From Nocardia takedensis NBRC 100417 (GTDB lineage: Bacteria > Actinomycetota > Actinomycetes > Mycobacteriales > Mycobacteriaceae): DNA of 64,000 bases. The position numbers and the translations under genes are program-made. How positions within the stretch are numbered: the stretch's first letter is position 1; every line of letters begins with the position of its first letter. The DNA is taken from NCBI RefSeq assembly GCF_000308695.1, contig NZ_BAGG01000103.1, positions 47,854 to 111,853 on the forward strand, in the 5' to 3' direction. Under the pieces are notes generated by a model. The model was not told where the DNA came from, searched no databases, and was given only the letters and a program-made list of their open reading frames with translations. This document shows positions 41,852 to 50,124 of the stretch, piece after piece.

Positions 41852-43519
41852 GTGATCGCCAAACTCGTCCTCCGGGCGCTCGCGGCACGCTGGGGACTGG
41901 CCGCGGTCGTCATCGCCGCCAACATCAGCGGGCTCGGGGTCATCGTCACCGAGTTGTGGCTCAGCGGGTTCTTCGGCCGGCTCGGCGAAGGCTGGGGACA
42001 CACGCTGGCGCAGGTCGGCATCTACCCGTCCATCGGGTTCGCGATCGGCATCGGACTCGCGCTGCGCGACCGCACCGCCCACTTCGCCTGGCTCGACGAA
42101 GGCCGCGCGCCCACCCCGCCCGAAGCCCGCAGACTCCTGCGACTGCCCGCCGCCGTCACCGCACGCGCGCTCGCGCTGTGGCTGCCCGGCGTCGTCGTGG
42201 CGACCGCGATGTTCGCCCACCTCACCGAACACAACGACAAAGCCGTCACCGCCTCGGTGTTCACCCTCGGCGCGTTCCAATCCGCCGCCGTCACCTTCCT
42301 CATCGTCGACCGGATGATCCGACCCACCATTCCCATGGTCTCGGCCGTCCTCGGACCCACCACGCACTGGAGTTCGTCCGTGCTGGTCCGCGTGATCGTC
42401 ACCTGGGGAGTCGCCGGGGCCATGCCGCTGGCGATGCTCATCGTGGTGCTCGCCGACCCCGCCTCCGCCGCCGAGGACCGCATCCGCACCGCCCTGTACC
42501 TATCTGTCGTCGGCATCGGCGTCGGCGCGCTGGCCACCACCCTGCTCGCCCGCTCGGTCGCGCTGCCGCTGCGCGCGCTGCGCCTGGCCCTGGACCGGAT
42601 CACGCTGGGCGAGAGCGATATCCGCGTCACCGTGGGCAGCACCAGCGAAATCGGGCTGCTGGAACGCTCGGTCAACGAACTCGCCGCCAATCTCCGTGAA
42701 CGCCAACGCATGCGCGACGTCTTCGGCCGCCACGTCGGCGCGCAGGTCGCCGAACGGGCCCTCGCGGGCGGTATGGACCTCACCGGCGACGTGCGCGTGG
42801 TCTCCGCCCTGTTCGTCGACGTCACCGGGTCGGTCGCCCTCTCCACCGGCCTGCCCCCGCAGGAATTCGTCGCCAAACTCAACCGGCTGCTCGCCATCGT
42901 CGTCGCCGCCACCGAGGAGAACGACGGTCTGGTCAACAAATTCGAGGGCGACGCGGCGCTGTGCGTATTCGGCGCGCCGATCGCCCTCGCCGACAACGCC
43001 ACCCCCGCGCTGCGCGCCGCCCGCCGCATCCGCGACGAAGTCCTCGCGGGCGGCGAACTCGACATCGGCATCGGCGTCGCGCGCGGCCGCGTCTTCGCGG
43101 GCGACGTCGGCGCCGACAGTCGCCTGGAATTCACCGTCATCGGCGACGCGGTCAACGAAGCCGCCCGCCTCACCTCCCAGGCCAAAGCCGCCCCCCGCCG
43201 AATCCTGGTGAGCGACGCGGTACTCGACGCCGCGCACGCCGACGAACGCCGCGCGTGGACGCACTACGGCGACATCCTCCTGCGCGGACGGCTCGAACCG
43301 ACCGTCTGCTGGACCGACATGGCACCCGCCGTCGTTCCAGCCGCCTCCCCCGCACCTGTCGAATCCGAAGCGGTTGCGGCAGGCCCGCTTCCGCAGGTGG
43401 GCACCTCCATCCCGGAGGATTACGAGGGCAAGCATCCGGGGCAGCCACCGACGGCCACTTCTCCGGCCCGCACCGAAACCCACTCCGCCGCTGCCGATTC
43501 CTACTCTCCGGAACACTGA
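41852..43519 (+). CDS. Membrane-bound class III adenylate/guanylate cyclase with HAMP domain
   Basis: A 555-residue protein. About six membrane helices occupy residues 10-250, followed by a HAMP domain (LARSVALPLRALRLALDRIT) and a class III cyclase domain. Both metal Asp residues (ALFVDVTGSVAL, NKFEGDAALCVFG), the purine-binding Lys in NKFEGD, and the transition-state Arg in GDAVNEAARL are present. The second base-recognition residue is Thr (FTVIGDAVN), a Lys/Thr pair usual for adenylate cyclases. The last 80 residues are Pro/Ala-rich and probably disordered. GTG start. Confidence 0.93.
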   Translation: MIAKLVLRALAARWGLAAVVIAANISGLGVIVTELWLSGFFGRLGEGWGHTLAQVGIYPSIGFAIGIGLALRDRTAHFAWLDEGRAPTPPEARRLLRLPAAVTARALALWLPGVVVATAMFAHLTEHNDKAVTASVFTLGAFQSAAVTFLIVDRMIRPTIPMVSAVLGPTTHWSSSVLVRVIVTWGVAGAMPLAMLIVVLADPASAAEDRIRTALYLSVVGIGVGALATTLLARSVALPLRALRLALDRITLGESDIRVTVGSTSEIGLLERSVNELAANLRERQRMRDVFGRHVGAQVAERALAGGMDLTGDVRVVSALFVDVTGSVALSTGLPPQEFVAKLNRLLAIVVAATEENDGLVNKFEGDAALCVFGAPIALADNATPALRAARRIRDEVLAGGELDIGIGVARGRVFAGDVGADSRLEFTVIGDAVNEAARLTSQAKAAPRRILVSDAVLDAAHADERRAWTHYGDILLRGRLEPTVCWTDMAPAVVPAASPAPVESEAVAAGPLPQVGTSIPEDYEGKHPGQPPTATSPARTETHSAAADSYSPEH

Positions 43520-43643
43520 GCGCGGCACGGGCCGCTACCGGGCATCGCGCGCTGCCGGGTCAGCACACCCGATCAGCAGTCGAGCCCGAGCGGGCACGCT
43601 CAACAGGCACGACCGGCAACCCAGCCCCCGCGTGCGAAGGACG

Positions 43644-43720
43644 GCAGGCCGCGAGAGCCCAGCCTCGCGCAGTGAAGGCCCGCAGGCCACCGAGAGCCCC
43701 GGCCTCGTGCAGTGGAGGCC
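43644..43720. repeat. Two degenerate 37-39-base direct repeats
   Basis: Copies at 43644-43680 and 43682-43720 share GCAGGCC, CGAGAGCCC, GCCTCG, GCAGTG and AGGCC in the same order. They lie in the 264-base gap between the converging cyclase and YyaL genes. No gene or clean terminator was recognised in that gap. Confidence 0.5.
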
Positions 43721-43783
43721 GGCAGATGACCAGCACGCGTGGAGGCAGCAGGCACTGTCGGAGGACCAGCCCGCACGCGAGGG

Positions 43784-45823
<2,040 letters not shown>

Positions 45824-46023
45824 ATCCCCACCCTTCCACAGTTGCGCGAACAGATCGGCCCCCGAAATCGCGCGCGGAACGTCGGGTCGGGGGTGGATCG
45901 GTGTTCGGTGGGGATTCGCGGGGCCGCGATGCCGCGGGAGGGCGGTCCAGGGGCATACCTTTGAGTCGGAAGGATGCGCGATGTCGGTCGCCCGGGTCAG
46001 CCGGGCAGGAGGCTCTCGGTGTC

Positions 46024-47259
46024 ATGGAGCGCTGGGAATTCGTCGAGATGGCCGGGGCTTGGTTGACGGCCGCGCTCGACGGCGGGTTCGTGGTGCCGCC
46101 GGACACCGAGTTGCGGCGGGCGATGGCGGTCTGGTTGGCGGATCTGGACGCGGCGATGGACAGCGATCCGTTCGATCCCGCGCCGGGGCGGCGGGTGGGC
46201 CGGGAGATGGTGCGCGGCGGTCTGGCCTCGCCCGCCGCGATGGGGGCGGCGGCGACGGCGTGGGCTGGTCTGTTGGAACGCTCGGGTCGGGCGGATCGGG
46301 CGTACCGGTTCGGGGCGGTGCTCGCCGAGATCGGGGAGGGTTCGGCCGCCGAACTTCTGGAGATGCAGGCGCGACGGCGGGATATCGCGACCGAGCGTTT
46401 CCGGGCGGTCTTCGACAACGCGGCCATCGCGATCGCCCTGTACGACGTGGACGGCGTCACGATCGACGCGAATCGCGCGACGGCGCGGATGGTCCGCATC
46501 CCGGTCGAGGAGCTGCCCGGTATGCCCGGTCTGCGGCTGGTGCATCCCGAGGATCGCGCGCAACTTCGTGATCTGGTGCTCGCGTTGCGTGGACGCGGTT
46601 CCGGCACGTTGCGTTTCGAGGGGCGTTTCGTGCGCGGTGACGGCAGCATCGGACAGGGGGTGTGGACGATGACGCTGATGCTCGGCGAAGGCGACGCCTA
46701 CTTGCTGGCGGTCGGCGAGGACACCACCGAACGCCATCGGATGCAGGCCGAACTGCGCTGGCTGGCCGAGCACGACCCGCTCACGGGTCTGCCCAACCGC
46801 CGCTGTCTGCTCGAGCGTCTCACCCGCACCGCCGCGACGGCCCGACCCCTGGACCGGATCGGCCTGTGCCTGGTCGACCTTGACGGGTTCAAACAGGTCA
46901 ACGACCGCTACGGGCACAGTGCGGGCGACCGGTTGTTGACCGAAGTGGGCCGCCGCCTGACCGCGGCCCTGACCTCCCCCGAGGTCACCCTGGCGCGTAT
47001 CGGCGGCGACGAATTCGTCGCTCTGCTCGAACCTCCCTGCGACGAGGCCCGCATCACCCGAACCGCCGACACCATCCTCACCACCCTGCGCGAGCCGATC
47101 CCTCTCGGCACGAGCGCCCCACTGACGATCACCGCGAGCATCGGCGCGGTGATCGTCCCCGTCGCGGGCGCCGACCCGGAGAAACTCCTCGACGCCGCCG
47201 ACGTCCGCCTCTACCGCGCCAAAGCCGAAGGCCGAGGCATCTGGATCCTCGAGTCCTAG
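46024..47259 (+). CDS. PAS-GGDEF diguanylate cyclase
   Basis: A 411-residue soluble protein. Residues 1-120 are an uncharacterised helical domain. A PAS domain follows (about 130-245: FRAVFDNAAIAIALYDVDGV). The GGDEF domain occupies the C-terminus with LAEHDPLTGLPNRRCL and the intact active-site ARIGGDEFVALL, so c-di-GMP synthesis is expected. An RxxD inhibitory site is not seen at the usual place before GGDEF. No EAL domain is present. AGGAGG lies 11 bases before the ATG, directly behind a GCCCGG/CCGGGC hairpin. The PAS domain probably senses a ligand or redox signal. Confidence 0.9.
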   Translation: MERWEFVEMAGAWLTAALDGGFVVPPDTELRRAMAVWLADLDAAMDSDPFDPAPGRRVGREMVRGGLASPAAMGAAATAWAGLLERSGRADRAYRFGAVLAEIGEGSAAELLEMQARRRDIATERFRAVFDNAAIAIALYDVDGVTIDANRATARMVRIPVEELPGMPGLRLVHPEDRAQLRDLVLALRGRGSGTLRFEGRFVRGDGSIGQGVWTMTLMLGEGDAYLLAVGEDTTERHRMQAELRWLAEHDPLTGLPNRRCLLERLTRTAATARPLDRIGLCLVDLDGFKQVNDRYGHSAGDRLLTEVGRRLTAALTSPEVTLARIGGDEFVALLEPPCDEARITRTADTILTTLREPIPLGTSAPLTITASIGAVIVPVAGADPEKLLDAADVRLYRAKAEGRGIWILES

Positions 47260-47275
47260 CGACCGCGCACGAGCC

Positions 47276-47692
47276 CTACACCCGCACCACACGAACTCGT
47301 TTGCCGCACAACTGGGTCATGTCGTCCACATCCGAAGTCAGGACGATCACCGGCTTCACCGCGCGAAGTGCGGTAGCCGCTACCACGGCGTCGATCGCGT
47401 ATTTGTGACCGTGCAGGCCCGCGGCACGCAGAAGGCCGATTGCCTCGAACGCGATCTCATCCGTCACGGGCTCGATCCGTAGACGGGAGAGATGCCAGCG
47501 AAAGCGTTCGTTCTCGACCCGCGTATCGAATGCCTCAACGGCGGACAGCGCGCTGACGACCACGCGGAAATCGTTGCTCTGTGCTTCGCGGACATGTGCG
47601 ATGACTCTCCGGTCCGCCGAGCACCACTTCGACAGCCCTTCGCTGTCGAGTACCACCGTTCCAGCGGTCAGTCGGCTCGGCGTTCGCGCCAT
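47276..47692 (-). CDS. PIN-domain toxin, VapC family (second module)
   Basis: A 138-residue PIN protein. Acidic positions are seen in TVVLDSEGLSKW, SALSAVEAFDTR, KYAIDAVVAATAL and VLTSDVDDMTQL, consistent with a VapC-type ribonuclease. The ATG at 47692 lies 25 bases inside the preceding antitoxin gene, a larger overlap than usual; a start further in would shorten the N-terminus before the first catalytic Asp. Probable partner is the RHH antitoxin just upstream. Confidence 0.85.
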   Translation of the reverse strand: MARTPSRLTAGTVVLDSEGLSKWCSADRRVIAHVREAQSNDFRVVVSALSAVEAFDTRVENERFRWHLSRLRIEPVTDEIAFEAIGLLRAAGLHGHKYAIDAVVAATALRAVKPVIVLTSDVDDMTQLCGKRVRVVRV

Positions 47693-47979
47693 TCATCCTC
47701 CCCGTGCAGTTCCGGCGCGGATTTCACCTCGCGGAACAGGGCGGCGGCTTCGTCCGCGATCTCTGCCGGGATGACGCCGGCCTCCCGCTCATTCGCCAGC
47801 AACGCCTCCTCCAGAAGGTCGCGCTCGATCTGACGCTCGACGGCGGCATCCACGTAGGCCGAGAATCCTCGCGCACCCACCCGCTTCCTGATCGCTCTGA
47901 TATTTCCCGCCCGGAGCGACACACTGACCTTCGCCGCAGGGCCGGAGCCCGGGGCGTACTCATCATGTAGTGCTGCCAC
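47668..47979 (-). CDS. Ribbon-helix-helix antitoxin (second module)
   Basis: A 103-residue antitoxin-like protein. AAKVSVSLRAGNIRAIRKRV and GFSAYVDAAVERQIERDLLE form a ribbon-helix-helix domain. The acidic C-terminal third (ADEAAALFREVKSAPELHGE) is the likely toxin-binding part. It precedes the PIN gene on the same strand with a 25-base overlap. The upstream region contains the AT-rich GATTACTACTCGAAGTAG, with the dyad CTACTTCG/CGAAGTAG partly represented, suitable for a regulator site. Confidence 0.83.
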   Translation of the reverse strand: MAALHDEYAPGSGPAAKVSVSLRAGNIRAIRKRVGARGFSAYVDAAVERQIERDLLEEALLANEREAGVIPAEIADEAAALFREVKSAPELHGEDEWRERRAD

Positions 47980-48115
47980 CCGACAAGATTACTACTCGAA
48001 GTAGCAAATAGCACCCGCAATCGACACAACCGCACCGAACCTCCGGGTCCAGCGCGGCTGGACCCTCCCCTCGGGGGAGACGGCATGATCCCGAGATCGA
48101 CTATCGGAGGTCTGT

Positions 48116-48697
48116 ATGAAACTGGATCTGGTCCGCAGTGACCCGCACTATTACGGCGCACCCGCGCAACCGGTGTTGCGCACGTTCGGCACCTACGGAT
48201 ACGCGACGGTCACCGGGCGGGGCGCGCCGTTGGGGGAGGCGTACACCGAGGCGGTGGGCAGGTTGTATCGGGCCGTGTACGGGGCCAAGAAGCGGTCGAA
48301 GGCGGCGGGACTGGATTTCGTGGCGCCGAAGTTGGAGGGGTTGTGGTGGGTGGAGTCGACGGAGCCGCCGTTGACGGTGCCACGTGAGTTGTGGCACTGG
48401 AAGATGATGATCCGGCTACCGGAGTTCGTGACGGCGGAGACCGTCGAAGGGGCCGCCTACGAAGAGTTGTGCGAAGGGGAGGCCGTGCAGGTCATGCACC
48501 GCGGACCGTACGCGGCCGAACCGGAGACGCTGGCGCGCATGGAGGAATTCCTGCGCGCCGAAGGGCTCGCGATGAACGGGCGCCATCACGAGATCTATCT
48601 CTCCGATCCGCGGCGGGCGAATCCGGAGACGATGAGAACCGTTCTGCGCCATCCGGTTCGGCGGCTCGCCGGTCAGCCCCAGGTGCGACCGAGGTAG
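48116..48697 (+). CDS. GyrI-like small-molecule-binding domain protein
   Basis: A 193-residue stand-alone GyrI-like (SHS2 fold) protein. RTFGTYGYATVTGRGAPLGE, LEGLWWVES, LWHWKMMIRLPEFVTAETVE and GEAVQVMHRGPYAAEPET are typical of the family related to effector domains of BmrR/Rob-type regulators. No DNA-binding domain is attached, so it may bind or hydrolyse small molecules on its own. Its last 25 bases overlap the converging gene. Confidence 0.87.
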   Translation: MKLDLVRSDPHYYGAPAQPVLRTFGTYGYATVTGRGAPLGEAYTEAVGRLYRAVYGAKKRSKAAGLDFVAPKLEGLWWVESTEPPLTVPRELWHWKMMIRLPEFVTAETVEGAAYEELCEGEAVQVMHRGPYAAEPETLARMEEFLRAEGLAMNGRHHEIYLSDPRRANPETMRTVLRHPVRRLAGQPQVRPR

Positions 48698-49239
48698 GCG
48701 ATGAGCGCGGCGTGCGCGGGCGCGTCGGCGGGCGCGGGGAGTTCGGGACCGATCAGGCCGGGCTGCCGGAACGGTTCCACGCCCTTGGTCTCGTGCATGA
48801 CCTCGAGCAGTTCCGCGCACAACCCCTCGTCGATCAGGTCGGCGCGGCCCAGGGCGAGCGCGATGTCGATCCCGTGCACGACGACCTCGGTCAGGTGGAC
48901 CAGCGCGGCTTCGGGGGCCGCGAGGATGCCGACCGCGAGGCGGACCTTCGCGTCGGGCAGATCGAGGCGATGCCATGCGGCGCGGTCGATTTCGGCGGCG
49001 GCGGCGAACGCGGCCTGCGGATCGCCGCCGAGCCAGTCGCTGTCGTGCGAGCCGACCGGTTCGGTGCCCGACAGTTCGGCGGCGAACACGCGCATTCCGC
49101 CGACGGTGTGATTGAGCACCTTGCGGACCTCCCATTCGGTGCACGGCGTGGCCGCCGACCATCGATCCTTCTCGACCGCGTCGACGATTCGGCCTGTCAT
49201 ATCGATGGCGCGGTCGATCCGGCCGATCACAGTCTGCAT
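48673..49239 (-). CDS. TIGR03086/mycothiol-dependent-maleylpyruvate-isomerase-like protein
   Basis: A 188-residue DinB-like four-helix protein. The N-terminal metal-binding module reads WSAATPCTEWEVRKVLNHTV (His ligand in LNH), and VHLTEVVVHGIDIALALG carries the second His pair. Such proteins use a divalent metal and sometimes mycothiol as cofactor, matching a mycothiol-producing organism. Its start borders the Y-RNA array on the opposite strand. Reaction unknown. Confidence 0.85.
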   Translation of the reverse strand: MQTVIGRIDRAIDMTGRIVDAVEKDRWSAATPCTEWEVRKVLNHTVGGMRVFAAELSGTEPVGSHDSDWLGGDPQAAFAAAAEIDRAAWHRLDLPDAKVRLAVGILAAPEAALVHLTEVVVHGIDIALALGRADLIDEGLCAELLEVMHETKGVEPFRQPGLIGPELPAPADAPAHAALIAYLGRTWG

Positions 49240-49345
49240 GGGCTTCCTTCACTGGAGTGTCTACTGCATTGGTAGCACGACGGAGCGACATCCAACGGCT
49301 CACACTACCGGCGAGTACCGTTCGTCACTATCGGTGAAAACGCTT

Positions 49346-49374
49346 GCGCGCCGGGGACTGTCCGGTTACCTTTC
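49346..49374 (+). other. Partial Y-RNA-like core (5' half only), upstream copy
   Basis: GCGCGCCGGGGACTGTCCGG followed by TTACCTTTC resembles the 5' strand plus YTACTTC tail of the complete copies, but no CCGTC...CTCGG 3' strand follows before the first full element. It may be a decayed copy or the 5' end of the primary transcript. Confidence 0.3.
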
Positions 49375-49378
49375 CGTC

Positions 49379-49483
49379 GACGTTCCGGTGCGCGGGGGAC
49401 GGCTACTCCGGTTCAACTCCGGTCGGAACTCCGATCGCTCGATACGGCGAGCACGAACCGTCCCCGCTTCGATCTCGGACGTC
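49379..49483 (+). ncRNA. Y-RNA-like element 1 (YrlA type, complete tRNA-like module)
   Basis: A 105-base element. The outer helix pairs 49379-49387 with 49476-49483 (one bulge). The inner helix GGGGACGG/CCGTCCCC pairs 49395-49402 with 49458-49465. Inside is a permuted tRNA-like module: T-arm CCGG-TTCAACT-CCGG (49408-49422), a short capped acceptor TCGG-AACT-CCGA (49423-49434), and D-arm GCTC-GATACGGC-GAGC (49437-49452). The conserved 5' GTGCGCGGGGGACGG and 3' CGATCTCGG core match the other copies. Expected partner is the Ro60 protein encoded downstream. Confidence 0.78.
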
Positions 49484-49497
49484 CCGCCGAAAAATGC

Positions 49498-49528
49498 GGT
49501 GCGCGCCCGCGGCCGACCGGCTACTTTC
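49498..49528 (+). other. Partial Y-RNA-like core (5' half only) between elements 1 and 2
   Basis: CGGTGCGCGCCCGCGGCCGA followed by CCGGCTACTTTC repeats the 5' strand motif and the CTACTTC tail of complete copies, then runs directly into element 2 without a tRNA-like module or a 3' strand. Probably a truncated duplicate. Confidence 0.35.
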
Positions 49529-49535
49529 GTCTTCA

Positions 49536-49667
49536 GCACCCGGTGCGAGGGAGACGGTTACTTCCCTTTCACGGAACAGGTCGCGGGTTCGAATCCCGCC
49601 CGGACCACGAGGCCCGGTAGCTCAGCGGCAGAGCGGTACACACCGTCACCGAGGCGAACTCGGGTGC
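49536..49667 (+). ncRNA. Y-RNA-like element 2 (YrlA type, complete tRNA-like module)
   Basis: A 132-base element. Outer helix GCACCCG/CGGGTGC (49536-49542 with 49661-49667); inner helix GACGGT/ACCGTC (49553-49558 with 49642-49647). The module has a small TTCC/GGAA hairpin, T-arm GCGGG-TTCGAAT-CCCGC (49583-49599), acceptor CCGGACC-ACGA-GGCCCGG (49600-49617, 6 of 7 pairs), and D-arm GCTC-AGCGGCA-GAGC (49620-49634). TAGCTCAGCGGCAGAGC is the standard tRNA D-arm. Order T-arm, acceptor, D-arm is that of a circularly permuted tRNA with a capped acceptor end. Confidence 0.85.
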
Positions 49668-49710
49668 GCCAACTCTACGACCACACGGAAAAGGGGATGC
49701 GCGAATGACA

Positions 49711-49729
49711 TCGACTCGAATACAGTCGA
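49711..49729 (+). other. Spacer hairpin between Y-RNA-like elements 2 and 3
   Basis: TCGACT-CGAATAC-AGTCGA forms a 6-base-pair stem with a 7-base loop in the 66-base spacer. It could be a processing signal or terminator for element 2. Confidence 0.4.
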
Positions 49730-49733
49730 CAAC

Positions 49734-49840
49734 GCATCCGGTGCGTGGGTAACGGTTACTTCTGGTGGGAAGTTCGGGTTCGAATCCCGTCCGTATCTCG
49801 ATATGGTCTTCCGTTCCGTCACCGACCTGAACTCGGATGC
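49734..49840 (+). ncRNA. Y-RNA-like element 3 (T-arm and acceptor, no D-arm)
   Basis: A 107-base element. Outer helix GCATCCG/CGGATGC (49734-49740 with 49834-49840), differing from element 2 by a compensated C-G to T-A pair. Inner helix GGTAACGG pairs with CCGTCACC (49748-49755 with 49816-49823) apart from one mismatch. Inside are hairpin ACTTC/GAAGT (49758-49773), T-arm CGGG-TTCGAAT-CCCG (49775-49789), and acceptor CCGTAT-CTCG-ATATGG (49791-49806). No D-arm follows. The core GTGCGTGGGTAACGG and GAACTCGG match the other copies. Confidence 0.8.
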
Positions 49841-49858
49841 CGCACAACTGCATACGCA

Positions 49859-49933
49859 CCTCCCGGTGCACGGCCGACGGATATCGCGCGAGGGTCAGCG
49901 TGAATCCGTCCGACCGGATACGATCTCGGGAGG
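49859..49933 (+). ncRNA. Y-RNA-like element 4 (minimal, no tRNA-like module)
   Basis: A 75-base element reduced to the Ro-binding-type stem. Outer helix CCTCCCG/CGGGAGG (49859-49865 with 49927-49933), inner helix GACGGAT/ATCCGTC (49876-49882 with 49904-49910), and a terminal hairpin CGCGC/GCGTG (49885-49902). The conserved GTGCACGG and CGATCTCGG flanks are kept, but T-arm, acceptor and D-arm are missing. It may compete for Ro60 without steering substrates. Confidence 0.75.
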
Positions 49934-49945
49934 ATTCGCGTGCGC

Positions 49946-50085
49946 ACCGGCCGGTGCGTGGACGACGGCTACTTCCAGCCCGCCGATCTCCGGATCGTTC
50001 CGGTTCGAACCCGGATCACCGCGCGCGGTGATGGTGGAATTGGCAGACACAGCGGGAGCCGTCCGCCATTTCGATCTCGGCCGGT
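49946..50085 (+). ncRNA. Y-RNA-like element 5 (YrlA type, tRNA-Leu-like D-arm)
   Basis: A 140-base element. Outer helix ACCGGCCG/CGGCCGGT (49946-49953 with 50078-50085); inner helix GACGGCT/AGCCGTC (49964-49970 with 50057-50063). Inside: hairpin CGATC-TCCG-GATCG (49984-49997), T-arm TCCGG-TTCGAAC-CCGGA (49999-50015), acceptor TCACCG-CGCG-CGGTGA (50016-50031), and D-arm with GGTGGAATTGGCAGACAC (50033-50050), which is the bacterial tRNA-Leu D-arm sequence. It is the copy nearest the ro60 gene. Confidence 0.85.
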
Positions 50086-50095
50086 CACGCGAATC

Positions 50096-50117
50096 CCCCC
50101 GCCATTTCTCTCGGGGG
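50096..50117 (+). promoter_or_regulatory. Hairpin covering the ro60 ribosome-binding site
   Basis: CCCCCG (50096-50101) and CGGGGG (50112-50117) form a stem with a 10-base loop. The 3' strand contains the GGGGGA ribosome-binding site 7 bases before the ro60 ATG. It could reduce translation of ro60, or end Y-RNA transcription. Confidence 0.5.
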
Positions 50118-50124
50118 AATTTCC

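Noticed and set aside
45824..46023. c-di-GMP riboswitch upstream of the GGDEF gene
   Set aside because: The GCCCGG hairpin is simple, and the conserved GEMM core and tetraloop receptor motifs are not present.
49600..49667. Possible tRNA gene at 49611 (GGCCCGGTAGCTCAGCGGCAGAGC)
   Set aside because: The 5' half looks like a tRNA, but no anticodon arm, variable loop or T-arm follows. The T-arm and acceptor 3' strand lie before it, so it is part of a permuted tRNA-like RNA.
50026..50060. Possible tRNA-Leu gene or integrase attachment site
   Set aside because: Only the D-arm of tRNA-Leu is present, enclosed within the element 5 helices. There is no integrase gene or tRNA 3' end nearby.
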